The notes under the pieces were generated by a model. The model did no database searches. It saw only the letters and a list, made by a program, of their open reading frames with translations, and was not told the origin of the DNA. From Prorocentrum cordatum (taxonomy: Eukaryota; Sar; Dinophyceae; Prorocentrales; Prorocentraceae): a DNA stretch of 64,000 bases. This document shows, piece by piece, positions 52,401-56,460 of this stretch (position 1 is the first letter of the stretch; each line of letters starts with the position of its first letter). Both the position numbers and the translations under genes were made by a program. The stretch is taken from assembly GCA_963575745.1 (NCBI GenBank), contig CAUYUJ010003002.1, positions 764,403 to 828,402 of the forward strand. The letters run 5' to 3'.

Positions 52401-53352
52401 TCGGGGTGAGACGACGCAGACCCCCGACATCGTGACTTTCTTAGGACGTGGCCCCTGCAGGAGCCTGGACCCCTTCTGGGGGACCAGGGCTCTCCTCCTG
52501 AGTCGTCTCCTGACAGTCCCGGGGCCCGGCGAGGGCCCCGGGAGGCCGAGAATAAAGAAACACCTCACGTCGTGATTCTGGAGAGGCCTGGGTGGCGCCG
52601 GCCCCAGGAGAGAGGTCTGGACCTCTGGGGGCCGACGCGCGGCGAAACCAGGGACGACCTCGGAGGTCTGGGCCCCCGGCCCGTGCAGCGCCGCCGTGCG
52701 TGGCCAGGGCGGTGCTGGAGCGGAGTGGCAGTGCTGGGGGGCAGGGTCTGCAGCTGGGAGCTCGAGGGGGGAGGGGGTTGGGCTGGGGAGCCTCCTCCTC
52801 CTCCTCCTCCTCCTCCTCCTCCTCCCTCCTCCCTCCTCCTCCTCCTCCCTCCTCCTCCCTCCTCCCTCCTCCTCCTCCTCCCTCCTCCCGGGAGGGGGCT
52901 TGAGTGAGTGAGAACAGTCGCGATGCGAGTCGAAACCGAGCCACGAACGCTTGCGAGCGAGCTTCTCGGCCTTGCTTAAAGCTTTGGGTCGTCGATCGGA
53001 CTCGGTCCGATTTGAATACTCGCGTCGCGTCGCTTTCCGAGGGAGGGGAGGGGGCGGGGAGGGGGAGGAGGGAGGGCGGGCGGGGGAGGGGGAGGGCGGA
53101 GCAGGGAGGTGAGGCGGTGTACGCTACGTGCTTGCTGAGGCCAGGTGGGGCAGCATCCTGGGGCCCAGGAGGGCCCTTGCTGGGCAGGGTGGTGGTGTGC
53201 AGCTGCCCTCTGCGGAGCACCTGCCGCAACGCGCGCATGCCCCAGCCGCGCCCAGGGCCGAAATCGAAAGGCTCCACCGCCGCCTTCTCGTGCAGGAAGC
53301 CGGGGGCCATCTCCGCCAAGCGGCGCATCGGCGCATCGACATCGGCGGCCAT
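23425..53352 (-). CDS. SET-domain lysine methyltransferase, 7 exons over 30 kb
   Basis: Predicted SAM-dependent protein lysine methyltransferase of the SETD3 / SETD6 / Rubisco LSMT type. I joined seven minus-strand exons: 53352-53221, 51769-51605, 35049-35013, 29311-29214, 27978-27856, 25409-25328 and 23786-23425. Lengths 132, 165, 37, 98, 123 and 82 give phases 0, 0, 1, 0, 0, 1 and every junction keeps frame. Order matches the family: [12 protein letters not shown] (SAM-binding), [14 protein letters not shown], an inserted iSET segment with [17 protein letters not shown] and [14 protein letters not shown], then DLCNH and GDEVFISYG with the catalytic Tyr. If exon 7 runs to its stop, the protein is about 332 residues and lacks the LSMT C-terminal substrate-binding domain. 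Introns are long and repeat-filled. The 37-base exon 3 is the weakest link. The assembly is by eye and has no transcript support. Confidence 0.75.
23870..23960. repeat. GGA microsatellite in SET intron 6
   Basis: (GGA)n with GCG interruptions directly upstream of exon 7. On the gene strand it is pyrimidine-rich, as an acceptor tract would be. Confidence 0.9.
24240..24370. repeat. CTC microsatellite with CTGCA end
   Basis: (CTC)n at 24255-24345 followed by four CTGCA units (GCACTGCACTGCACTG). Confidence 0.9.
24435..24674 (-). pseudogene. intronic ORF remnant, unknown
   Basis: Within SET intron 6, minus strand: [33 protein letters not shown] and an acidic end EDSDSSEHF before a stop. It is clearly more protein-like than the surrounding DNA but too short to classify. 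It could be a C-terminal exon of an old insertion. Confidence 0.35.
24760..25195. repeat. pyrimidine (CTC) tract
   Basis: CTC/CTT-rich blocks at 24770-24895, 24990-25030 and 25075-25190, with GTCCTGTCC units between. On the SET gene strand this is polypurine intronic DNA. Confidence 0.9.
25328..25409 (-). CDS. SET methyltransferase exon 6
   Basis: Acceptor TCCCGACAG|GCATTC (phase 0), donor GCCGAAG|GCCTCC (GC donor, phase 1). It reads [17 protein letters not shown], the strongly conserved F.W....V.SR.F motif preceding the SET core, then [10 protein letters not shown]. Confidence 0.8.
25585..25750. repeat. dispersed repeat family 5, copy 2
   Basis: CGATACGCAGCACGCAACACG, GCGTGTTGACACGGA, AACACGCAGACTGAACGCAT and GGACGCTCTGAGCACG in the same order as at 6725-6880. 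Confidence 0.6.
25920..26870. repeat. GAG tract followed by CTC tract
   Basis: (GGA)n on the plus strand at 25920-26235 changes abruptly to (CTC)n at 26245-26870, a 950-bp inverted-composition block able to fold on itself. Confidence 0.9.
27420..27600. mobile_element. fold-back element, family 2
   Basis: Left end GGGGTCGGGGGATCGCGCCG + CATCGGCGATGCATCGG; right end CGATGCATCGGCGATGCGGC + GCGATCCTTCGAACCC, the reverse complement of the left with few changes. The middle carries GACGTCGGCGTGGAGA and CTCCACATCGAGGCGC. Lies in SET intron 5. Confidence 0.65.
27856..27978 (-). CDS. SET methyltransferase exon 5
   Basis: Acceptor GGGCGCCAG|GAGCTG, donor GACGCCGAG|GCGCCC (GC donor), phase 0 on both sides, 41 codons. 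It reads [16 protein letters not shown] to [15 protein letters not shown], which continues PLFWTEQ and corresponds to the EL..L.GS....V..R helices of the family. Confidence 0.75.
28085..28255. repeat. repeat family 6 copy near SET exon 5
   Basis: GAAACGAGGGCGCTTG, GCGACCTTGCGCGGGCACCT and GCGTCGCTCAAGCG match the two copies that flank SET exon 2 (51422 and 51818). About 110 bases upstream (gene sense) of exon 5. Confidence 0.5.
28256..29028. other. SET intron 4 DNA, no further gene
   Basis: Contains an imperfect inverted repeat around 28500-28680 (CCAACC / GGTTGGGG with GGGGGGGGG and CCCCCCCCC runs) and an ACTCATACACAGACTTACTC-type short repeat at 28915-28980. Confidence 0.5.
29030..29203. 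mobile_element. fold-back element, family 1, at SET intron 4 donor
   Basis: Left arm TGGCGGCGCGCACAGG, GGGGGGAAAGCTTCCTGGAA and GCTTCTCAGAAGGCGCC. Right arm CCTCCTGAGAAGCCGG, GCTTTCTGAGAAGCC, CCCTCTGCGTGCGGCCGA. The loop contains ACATCTGTAGAC as in other copies. The element ends 10 bases from the exon 4 donor. Flanks GGCAGTCGT and GCCAATCGG may be a decayed target duplication. Confidence 0.75.
29214..29311 (-). CDS. SET methyltransferase exon 4
   Basis: Acceptor GCTGCGAG|GCGCC (phase 1), donor GGAGCAG|GCCGATTGG (GC donor, phase 0). It reads [20 protein letters not shown] then TEQ, matching the S.W..YL..LP..F..PLFW segment of SETD3/LSMT proteins. The intron begins 10 bases before a family 1 fold-back element. 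Confidence 0.75.
29370..29730. repeat. minisatellite of about 65-80 bp, four copies
   Basis: The unit contains TCTCGTTGGTCCCTGGATGC + TCCGAGGATCTTCCTCGG + TTTCGGCGTCCGGGG, starting at about 29415, 29505, 29595 and 29660. Lies in SET intron 3, beginning about 60 bases upstream (gene sense) of exon 4. Confidence 0.7.
29740..30840. other. SET intron 3 DNA with CT-rich tract
   Basis: GC-rich unique sequence to 30350, then (CTC)/(CTTTTC) pyrimidines and GTCCTC repeats (30560-30620) to 30720. No gene motif. Confidence 0.5.
30840..31170. repeat. about 90-bp tandem repeat, array 1
   Basis: The unit is AACGAATGTGCGCGGCGC + GAAAGCGA + CCACATTTTGAAAACG + CCGCCCTCCATCCGTGAA + GCTCTTGC. About four diverged copies here; other arrays at 33465, 35710 (inverted) and 37805. 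Confidence 0.8.
31290..31440. repeat. CTC microsatellite
   Basis: (CTC)n at 31335-31385 and 31410-31440. Confidence 0.9.
31665..32190 (-). pseudogene. helicase C-terminal fragment with frameshift
   Basis: Superfamily 1 (Pif1/RecD-like) helicase tail on the minus strand, inside SET intron 3. The first frame (about 32190-31937) reads [34 protein letters not shown] and ends [16 protein letters not shown], the helicase QGxT motif. The next frame continues [32 protein letters not shown], the motif VI equivalent (YV..SR), then [13 protein letters not shown] and a stop after [10 protein letters not shown] at 31665. The break near 31937 (TCAGACTCACCAACG) is a small deletion that loses the frame. No ATP-binding half is seen in this window, so it is a truncated, dead copy. 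Confidence 0.65.
32150..32870. repeat. about 160-bp tandem repeat with CGGATTCGAAC motif
   Basis: Five units with GGATTCGAAC-type cores at about 32153, 32313, 32456, 32615 and 32777. Each core is followed by GGGCCC(C/A)AT(G/A)GGGAGG, TCCCGCTTGAGACTT and CTCACAAACGAGGCTCTCGC. The first unit overlaps the helicase fragment. Read on the minus strand the core is GTTCGAATCCG, which resembles a Pol III B box, but I see no convincing A box. Confidence 0.7.
32870..33450. repeat. GGTGATG / GAT simple repeats
   Basis: Degenerate GGTGATGATGG sequence with a pure (GAT)n core at 33035-33105 and GTTGATGTTGATG at 33160. Nothing coding. Confidence 0.85.
33465..33780. repeat. 90-bp repeat array 2 plus its unique end
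   Basis: Two to three units of the GTGCGCGGCGC/TTTTGAAAAC repeat, followed by CAGCTTCAGGATCATAGATC, GCGAAACGCCTGG and GGGGTGCGACAGGGAGG. The same end follows array 4 at 38050-38140, and inverted it precedes array 3 at 35640-35700, so array plus end form one mobile or recombining unit. Confidence 0.7.
33781..34014. other. short unique spacer
   Basis: Non-repetitive, with AAACATTGTCCAAACATG duplication at 33930-33950. No gene. Confidence 0.5.
34015..34615. repeat. 75-85-bp tandem array
   Basis: Eight units of GGTGGAGCTCCCTATGGGGC + CACGAAGCGCTGTACTGGGT + G-run + CGCATGCGGGCGGTAGCACT + GGGGCCGTC, starting at about 34021, 34099, 34181, 34256, 34341, 34418, 34493 and 34576. The variable poly-G run causes the length differences. 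Confidence 0.9.
34630..34760. repeat. GAT microsatellite
   Basis: (GAT)n of about 120 bp with a single GTT interruption. Confidence 0.95.
35013..35049 (-). CDS. SET methyltransferase exon 3, 37 bases
   Basis: Acceptor TGCCGAG|GACGCG (phase 0), donor GCGGAG|GCGCGCC (GC donor, phase 1). It reads [12 protein letters not shown], which supplies the LAL...L.RG helix expected between exon 2 and the GAS... start of exon 4. Phase fits on both sides, but an exon this short can be found by chance. Confidence 0.5.
35160..35615. repeat. CTC microsatellite, 450 bp
   Basis: Almost uninterrupted (CTC)n with CCCTC phase slips. Long Ser, Pro or Leu frames here are artefacts. It lies about 110 bases upstream (gene sense) of SET exon 3. 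Confidence 0.95.
35640..36340. repeat. 90-bp repeat array 3, inverted
   Basis: Units in reverse orientation to arrays 1, 2 and 4 (TTTTCAAAATGTGGCTCTCG, CCGCGCACATTCGTTT, GAGCTTCGCGGATTGAGGGC), interrupted at 36070-36190 by a T/TA-rich tract (TTTATTTATTTATC, TATATATATA). Confidence 0.8.
36340..36640. other. unique spacer shared with 37470-37800
   Basis: GAGGGAGCTTGGGGAAAGGG and GTGGAAATGAACCG occur here and, inverted, near 37500-37550, suggesting an inverted duplication around the fold-back cluster at 36.6-37.2 kb. Confidence 0.4.
36660..36815. mobile_element. fold-back element, family 3 (GTGACC / CCTTTGGTGCG)
   Basis: TGACCTTTGGTGCGTAAC at the left, GGGCCCGTACCAAGGGTCAC and GATCACTCTC at the right, pairing with each other; middle GGCGCAAGACGCTACTGCC and GCGCTCGGCGATCGGGGGAC. 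Copies at 53615, 53777 and 59200. Confidence 0.65.
36835..37210. repeat. two inverted copies of dispersed repeat A
   Basis: GGGCATGCTTTTCCTCGACT ... GGCACCGTGGGTGCCGTCTC in one orientation, then GTGTTTCGCCATTTTCGGCC + TCTGGGGCCCTCG ... CTCGGTCCAGGGGAAGGGGC in the other. Together they form a 370-bp inverted pair. Confidence 0.55.
37805..38140. repeat. 90-bp repeat array 4 plus its unique end
   Basis: Three units of GTGCGCGGCGC ... TTTTGAAAACGACCCGCCCT ... CCGTGAAGCTCTTGC followed by AAGCTTCAGGGTCATAAATG, TTGCGAAACGCCCGG and CTCGAGGTACGACAGGGGGA. Confidence 0.8.
39200..43260. repeat. 4-kb block of CTTGGGCC-type degenerate repeats
   Basis: Nearly all sequence is built from TCTTGGG(C/G)CC(G/C)TCTTGGGGGCCTC variants with an 11-21-base beat. 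Larger units of about 390 bp are visible at 42410-42800 and 42800-43180 (each begins with a palindrome and contains GCCCCATTGGCCGACTCTTT and GTGAAGACGAAGCCAGCGAG). Frames rich in Gly/Leu/Ser/Trp/Pro are products of the repeat. A (GA)n tract at 39855-39895 and a strong hairpin at 39893-39935 interrupt it. Confidence 0.8.
40120..40360. repeat. GTC (CGT) microsatellite
   Basis: Two (GTC)n runs, 40128-40230 and 40263-40355, the second followed by TCGTCGTTTCGTCGTCG. This trinucleotide class (CGT/ACG) is generally rare in eukaryotes. Confidence 0.95.
43310..43480. repeat. TA microsatellite
   Basis: (TA)n with ATATC and ACACAT interruptions, about 170 bp. Confidence 0.95.
43590..43760. repeat. dispersed repeat shared with 50700-50830
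   Basis: GACGACGCAGGTCGAACCAT, GGCTTTCGCCCGCCCATGGA, then CGATCCTTGAAGTAGGAAGG + CGCCTAAAGTAGATTGGGA. The copy at 50700 carries GAAGACGTAGGTCGGCACAT, GAGGGAAGAGGGAAACACGC and AAGCAGGAAGGCGGCTAAAG. A GGA run splits this copy. Confidence 0.55.
43790..43930. repeat. dispersed repeat A, inverted copy
   Basis: GCCTGGACCCTTTCCCATGG, CAATCCCCAGGCCCAGCAAG, GGCCCCCAGAGGCTGAAAAT + AGTGAAAAACTGCCCGTCAC: the reverse complement of the unit at 37060 and 59800. Confidence 0.6.
44012..44203. mobile_element. fold-back element, family 2, best copy
   Basis: The left end reads GGAGCAGATGGGGTTCGGAG then GCTCGCGCCGCACCGCCGAT. The reverse complement of the right end reads GGAGCAGACGGGGGTCGGAG then GATCGCGCCGCATCGCCGAT. 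About 45 bases pair with few mismatches. The middle holds CACGTCGACGTCGCCGATGC. Non-coding, MITE-like. Confidence 0.75.
44207..44290. repeat. GGA microsatellite
   Basis: (GGA)n directly abutting the fold-back element. Confidence 0.95.
44359..45494 (-). CDS. SH3-like module in two exons, inside SET intron 2
   Basis: Exon a (45494-45412, 83 bases) reads [20 protein letters not shown] to DNDAA. Exon b (44473-44359, 115 bases) reads [18 protein letters not shown] then [20 protein letters not shown]. Joined, they give a small beta-barrel of the mind-bomb/SH3-like kind: VRV..., LG..G.V.ELD..DG...V......WL...ALE. Donor GCGAG|GTGCG and acceptor GCGAG|GTGCG are identical and sit in a 27-base exact direct repeat (44459-44485 and 45397-45423). 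The pair totals 198 bases with phase 0 at both outer borders, and SET exons 2 and 3 also meet at phase 0, so it could be spliced into the SET mRNA as a 66-residue cassette. It could equally be part of a nested gene. Confidence 0.55.
44520..45365. repeat. CTC/CCCTCC pyrimidine tract
   Basis: About 840 bp of C/T on the plus strand (polypurine on the gene strand), with CATCGTC(C/T)TGTCC units at 44810-44910. It forms almost the whole intron between the two SH3-like exons. Confidence 0.9.
45679..46633. mobile_element. 1-kb element with CCTAACAGC ends, copy 1
   Basis: Starts TTACCTAACAGC and has the inverse CGCTGTTAGGT at 46609-46619, followed by the shared tail TGCTTTGCCGGGATA. Inside: TGATAGGTTTCTAGTGG and GCATCATGACTCCTCAAG at the left; a 73-bp minisatellite (CCATTCCCGGGCCACATTTT + GGATGCCCGGAGCCAACTGT + AGGCCACTTCGTGCTCTTCG) with cores at 45833, 45906, 45979, 46052 and 46125; then a GAGGCTGAGGCAGGCT minisatellite (46150-46470); and GACTGCGACTGCCGTTGCCG at the right. 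No transposase; non-autonomous. Confidence 0.75.
46634..47697. mobile_element. 1-kb element with CCTAACAGC ends, copy 2
   Basis: Tandem to copy 1 (junction GGGATAATTACCTAACAGCG). Same order; the left part has an alternative unit with GAACCGGGAACAGAGCCGGG, three copies, before the 73-bp units. Ends CGCTGTTAGGTTGCTTTGCC + GGGATAT. Confidence 0.75.
47700..48575. other. spacer without a recognised gene
   Basis: Contains GATGCTCCTCGATGGCC and GCGTCCGAGCGATGCC, partial copies of the ends of the inverted repeat at 54100-54525. Open frames on both strands are composition-driven (Arg/Pro/Ser-rich). Confidence 0.4.
48576..49610. mobile_element. 1-kb element with CCTAACAGC ends, copy 3
   Basis: Starts TTACCTGACAGCG (one change), same internal order, with small deletions in several 73-bp units, and ends CGCTGTTAGGTTGCTTTGCC + GGGATAT at about 49609. 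Confidence 0.75.
49630..50400. repeat. degenerate GGTTGTCC and TTTGGCC repeats
   Basis: 49630-49800: TGGTTTGG(G)GC/ CTTCGCATGA repeats. 49975-50395: GGTTGTCCCGCGGTTGTCCT-type units of about 15 bases. On the minus strand they give GQPQDNRGTT-like peptide repeats, with no sign of a real gene. Confidence 0.75.
51422..51590. repeat. repeat family 6, downstream of SET exon 2
   Basis: GGTCTCACGCGGGATGGCAC, CGGCTCACGCGGGCCGCC, GGAAGCGAGGGCGCTCACGC and TTGCGTCGCTCATTTCAGCG. A direct copy lies on the other side of the exon. Confidence 0.65.
51605..51769 (-). CDS. SET methyltransferase exon 2
   Basis: Acceptor CTGCGCAG|GTGTCC, donor GGCCAG|GCATCG (GC donor), phase 0 on both sides, 55 codons. It reads [20 protein letters not shown], which continues [11 protein letters not shown] of exon 1 exactly as in SET proteins (GEAVL..., ALT). 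It is flanked on both sides by direct copies of the same 160-bp repeat (51422-51590 and 51818-51975). Confidence 0.8.
51818..51975. repeat. repeat family 6, upstream of SET exon 2
   Basis: GGTCTCACGCGAGGTGACGC, CGGCTTACGCGGGCCGCC, TGAAGCGAGGGCGCTTATGC and TTTATGGGCGTCGTTAAAAT, in the same order and orientation as at 51422. Confidence 0.65.
52143..52300. mobile_element. fold-back element, family 1, in SET intron 1
   Basis: GGGGGAGGGCTTCTCAGGGG, GCTGCTTCTCAGCAGGCGC, a loop with TTACATCTATAACTGG, then GCGCCTTCTGGGAAGC, GCTTCTAAGAAGCCCTCC and CTGCACGTGGCTGG. Confidence 0.65.
52440..52590. repeat. dispersed repeat A, inverted, in SET intron 1
   Basis: GTGACTTTCTTAGGACG, GCCTGGACCCCTTCTGGGGG, TGACAGTCCCGGGGCCCGGC, GAGGGCCCCGGGAGGCCGAG, AATAAAGAAACACCTCACGT. 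Confidence 0.6.
52790..52895. repeat. CTC microsatellite
   Basis: (CTC)n with CCCTC slips, in SET intron 1. Confidence 0.95.
53221..53352 (-). CDS. SET methyltransferase exon 1 (start)
   Basis: ATG at 53352 with an in-frame TAA 24-27 bases upstream, so this is the first Met. It reads [20 protein letters not shown] to [14 protein letters not shown], where GRGWG is the N-SET SAM-binding turn. The donor is CAG|GTGCTC, a GT donor. An AG at 53383-53384 (AATCCAG) could serve as trans-splice acceptor for a spliced leader, leaving a 30-base leader. Confidence 0.8.
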
Positions 53353-53419
53353 TGCGGCCGCCGTCGACCCCCGTCGGCGTTACTGGATTGCTTTAAGAAC
53401 ATCTCAGCCAAAGGGGTGC

Positions 53420-53500
53420 GGCAGGAGGAGGAGGAAGATGAGGATGAGGAAGATGAGGAGGAGGAAGATGAGGAGGAGCAGGACGAGGAGGACAACGGGG
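53420..53500. repeat. GGA/GAT microsatellite upstream of SET exon 1
   Basis: GAGGAGGAAGATGAGGATGA repeats just upstream of the putative trans-splice site. Confidence 0.9.
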
Positions 53501-53609
53501 TATGTAAGAGACTCTCGGCGACCCTGGCGCATGAGGAGGAGGCACAACTTCGTTGTCGTGACTGTTTCACAACGTGGGCCCCCAGAGATCTCGACATATT
53601 TCGGCCACA

Positions 53610-53960
53610 CGAGTGACCCTGGGCAAGGGTGACCTCTGGTGCGCGGCTTTACGGGGGACGCGGGGTGGCCAAACCTGGGCGCGCAAGCCGCTGATACCGC
53701 TTCGCGCTCAGCGATCGGGGGACCCATTGGGCCTGCTCCGAAGGTCACTGAAAGGTCACTCTCGGTTACACGCGAAGAGTGACCCTGCGCAATAATGTCC
53801 TTTGGTGTGCGGCTTCTCGAGGGCCGCGGGGGGGGGGGGGGGGGGTCAACACACAGGCGCACAAGATGTTATTATTTCACCGCACGGACGATCGGGGGGC
53901 CCCAGTGGGCGCGCACCAAAGGTCCCTCCGGCGAAATGTCACCCTTGCATGACATCGTCG
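53610..53960. mobile_element. two tandem fold-back elements, family 3
   Basis: First (about 53615-53765): GAGTGACCCTGGGCAAGGGT, ACCTCTGGTGCGCGGCTTTA ... CGATCGGGGGACCCATTGGG ... AAGGTCACTCTCGG. Second (53777-53955): GAGTGACCCTGCGCAATAAT, CCTTTGGTGTGCGGCTTCTC ... GATCGGGGGGCCCCAGTGGG + CGCGCACCAAAGGTCCC ... AATGTCACCC. Ends of each pair with each other over about 40 bases. Confidence 0.7.
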
Positions 53961-54099
53961 ACACTCCTTGCGTCCAGTCGACTCTTCCCCGTGTCCGGTT
54001 TCTCGCCCCGAGCCGTCCTTCGGGACCTCGACCCTGGCGCACGAGGAGGAGGAGGCGGGGGCGGAGAGGCCCGCGCGGCCCCACGGTTGCGCCGCTGAA

Positions 54100-54525
54100 C
54101 CTCGCCATCGCTCGGACGGCCGCTCCCCGTGCATAGTTTGTTTCTCGAGGTCGCGCATGTATTTCTTCGCAACTGGGATGGGCGCGGGGGTTGCGAAGGG
54201 GACAGTGGGGTTATCAGTGGACGCCAAAGAGGTTTTACCTGACCTAACCTAGCTTATAAATGGGTTACACATGCCCCAAGTGGCTTAGGGAGATTCGACA
54301 ACTCCGCTAAGTGGGCGGAGCCCACTCTGCCTGGATCGCTATTCCCCGAGGCCACTTGTACCATCAGCGAGCCACTGAAGAGCTAGGTTAGGCCAGGTAT
54401 AACACCCCTTCGGCGTCCACTGATAACATCCTATCCCCTTAGCAACCCCCGCGCCCATCCCAGAAGATGATCCACCAGGATGCTCCTCGCCGAGAAAGAC
54501 ATGCACGCGTCCGAGCGATACCGAA
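54100..54525. repeat. 425-bp long inverted repeat
   Basis: Outer arms: CCATCGCTCGGACGGCCGCT at 54106 against CGTCCGAGCGATA at 54507-54520. Inner arms are long and near perfect: GGGATGGGCGCGGGGGTTGC, TTATCAGTGGACGCCAAAGA, ACCTGACCTAACCTAGCTT at 54176-54255, against AAGAGCTAGGTTAGGCCAGG, TCGGCGTCCACTGATAAC, GCAACCCCCGCGCCCATCCC at 54378-54461. The centre has the small hairpin AGTGGGCGGAGCCCACT and the pair CAAGTGGCTTAGGG / CCGAGGCCACTTG. No coding frame. Confidence 0.8.
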
Positions 54526-54739
54526 GGAACGGGGCGGCTCGCGCCGCCCCCCCCCCCCCCCCCTGCGCACGCCGCGGAGTCGACTCCCCCCCCCCCCCCC
54601 TCTCGTTGTCAGTAGGAGCTCGGCCACAGGAAACCTTCCACAGGAAACCCCGCCCTGAGACCCCAGGACGTCCATTGGTTTTTGGTGTGGGAGCGCCACG
54701 CATTTTCCATGACAGAACCAGCGAAACCCAAGAAACCCA

Positions 54740-54910
54740 GGGCACCCTGGAGGCAAGCAGGGCGTTGCTTGGCCTGGGTTTCCACTGTATGGCCATCTCC
54801 GCCCTCGCGGGGGCCCTCCCGGGGCCCCCGGAGGCCATCAAGCAGCGCCCCGGGCGGAACAGCCCGTCCCTGGGGGGGGAGGGGTCCGGGCCTCTGGGAG
54901 CCCACGCTGT
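54740..54910. repeat. dispersed repeat A-like copy
   Basis: CATCTCCGCCCTCGCGGGGG, CCCTCCCGGGGCCCCCGGAG, GGCCATCAAGCAGCGCCCCG, GGGCCTCTGGGAGCCCACGC. Confidence 0.45.
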
Positions 54911-54920
54911 GAACAAGAAC

Positions 54921-55077
54921 TCGGCGGCGCGCACAAGGGGGTAGGGGGAGGGGGAAGGCTTCTTAGAAGGAGGCTGCTTCTTAGAAGGCGCCGGCCTTAC
55001 ATCTGTAGAAGGCCCGCGCCATCTGTAGAAGGCCCGCGCCTTCCCCCCTCCCCCCAACCCCCTCTGCGCGTGGCCGA
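54921..55077. mobile_element. fold-back element, family 1, with target duplication
   Basis: The element runs TCGGCGGCGCGCACAAGGGG ... GGCTTCTTAGAAGGAGGCTG ... CTGTAGAAGGCCCGCGCC (duplicated) ... CTGCGCGTGGCCGA. It is bounded on both sides by GAACAAGAAC (54911-54920 and 55078-55087). A related sequence 300 bases on reads CACGCTGTGAACAATAACTA + CGACTTCGGAGCTCTGGGGG uninterrupted (55217-55250), an empty site. The inverted relative at 51150-51195 is also uninterrupted. This shows insertion with a 9-10-base duplication, a length typical of Mutator-like elements. Confidence 0.8.
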
Positions 55078-55437
55078 GAACAAGAACCACGACTTCGGAG
55101 CTCTGGGGGCGACCATTGCGAAAACCACGGCGGCCTGCGGCGCTGGCGAGCGCCCCCACGCTTGCTGATGGGGGCGCGGCAGGGGAGGGTCGAGGCCTTT
55201 GGGACTCTGGGAGCCCACGCTGTGAACAATAACTACGACTTCGGAGCTCTGGGGGCGACCACTGCGAAGACCATGGCGCCGGCGAGCGCCCCGACGCTTG
55301 TGGAGGGGGGGCGGCAGGGGGAGGGCCGGCCCCCGGGTGGAGGGGAGCATTGGCTTGGCATCGGCGCTTCATCGCCCAGGGGCCGGCGACGCCGTCGATA
55401 GCGCGACCGCAGGTCCCTGGGCGGGTCGGGCTATCTT

Positions 55438-55607
55438 TGGCGGCGCGCACAAAGGGGGCAGGGAGGAGGGGGGAAGGCTTCTTGGAAGGAGGCTGCTTCT
55501 TAGAAGGCGCCAACCTTACATCTACAGTCAAGGCCCGCGCCTTCTAAGAAGCAGGGCTGCTTCTAAGAAGCCTCCCCCCCTCCCCCACCCCCTCTGCGCG
55601 TGGCCGA
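55438..55607. mobile_element. fold-back element, family 1, most complete copy
   Basis: Left arm TGGCGGCGCGCACAAAGG, GGGGGAAGGCTTCTTGGAAG, GCTGCTTCTTAGAAGGCGCC; loop TTACATCTACAGTCAAGG; right arm GCGCCTTCTAAGAAGCAGGG, CTGCTTCTAAGAAGCCTCCC, CTCTGCGCGTGGCCGA. About 75 bases pair. Confidence 0.8.
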
Positions 55608-55609
55608 TA

Positions 55610-56460
55610 TCGGGCACGTATCGGCGCTGAGTGGGCGCTTGGGGGTCGATGCCTTCCCTCCTGAGCACATCCCCTCTCTCTCGTTACAGTCTCAGCGGTC
55701 CTGGCGCGGTGCGGCGCCAGACCGTGCGGTGACCTCGAAACTCCCACCGTCCTCACTGCACGCCTCGCCGCGGCACCGTAACACGAGGCGCGGCCGCCCG
55801 AGACGCTCGCAGAACGGCCCAGGCCCCAGGGCCAGCCACCGGGACACCCGGCTGCTCCGACTCTTTCGACGCGTGGGCCCCCGAGGTCCCAACCACTCCC
55901 ATATACGGCGCCGGCTCCCGTCCCGAGCCGTTTCTTGACGGCCCCCGGGCCCGGCGAGGGCCCCCGGGGGCCGGCGAGGGCCCCCCGGGCCCCTCTCAAC
56001 AATTCACGGTCCCCGGGCCCGGCGAGGGCCCCCCAGGGGCCGCAAGCAGGCCCAGACCGCCCGCTGCGGGCGCGACTCGCCACGCTGCGCTGGCGCCGCG
56101 GGAGGCCATGCGTGAACTGCCCGCCGCCGGGCGGGCCGCCCGAGAGCCCGGCGCCCGGCCACCCCGCCTGCTGGCCCCGGGGGACAGGGGCCGCGGGCAG
56201 GCGAGCTCTGGGAGCCGGGCCTTCAGGCCAGCAAGCACCAGCAGCGCAGTGGGAGCGAGGCAGACGCCGAGCGGCGTTTCTGCCCCGCCGGCCGCCGGCC
56301 TGCCCACTCCCGCCGTCTCGGCCGTTCACAGAGGGGCCCTGCCAGAGAGCCTCTGAGAGGCCTCCTCCTCCGTGGCCTCATTTTCTCGCTCTCCTTCCCC
56401 TCCTCCTCCTCGTCCTCCTCCTTCTGCTCCTCCTCCTCACCCTCCCTTTTCGCTACTGCG
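55610..56460. other. GC-rich DNA without a recognised gene
   Basis: Contains GCCCGGCGAGGGCCCCC three times at 55935-56040 (repeat A-related). No motif in the open frames. Confidence 0.4.
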
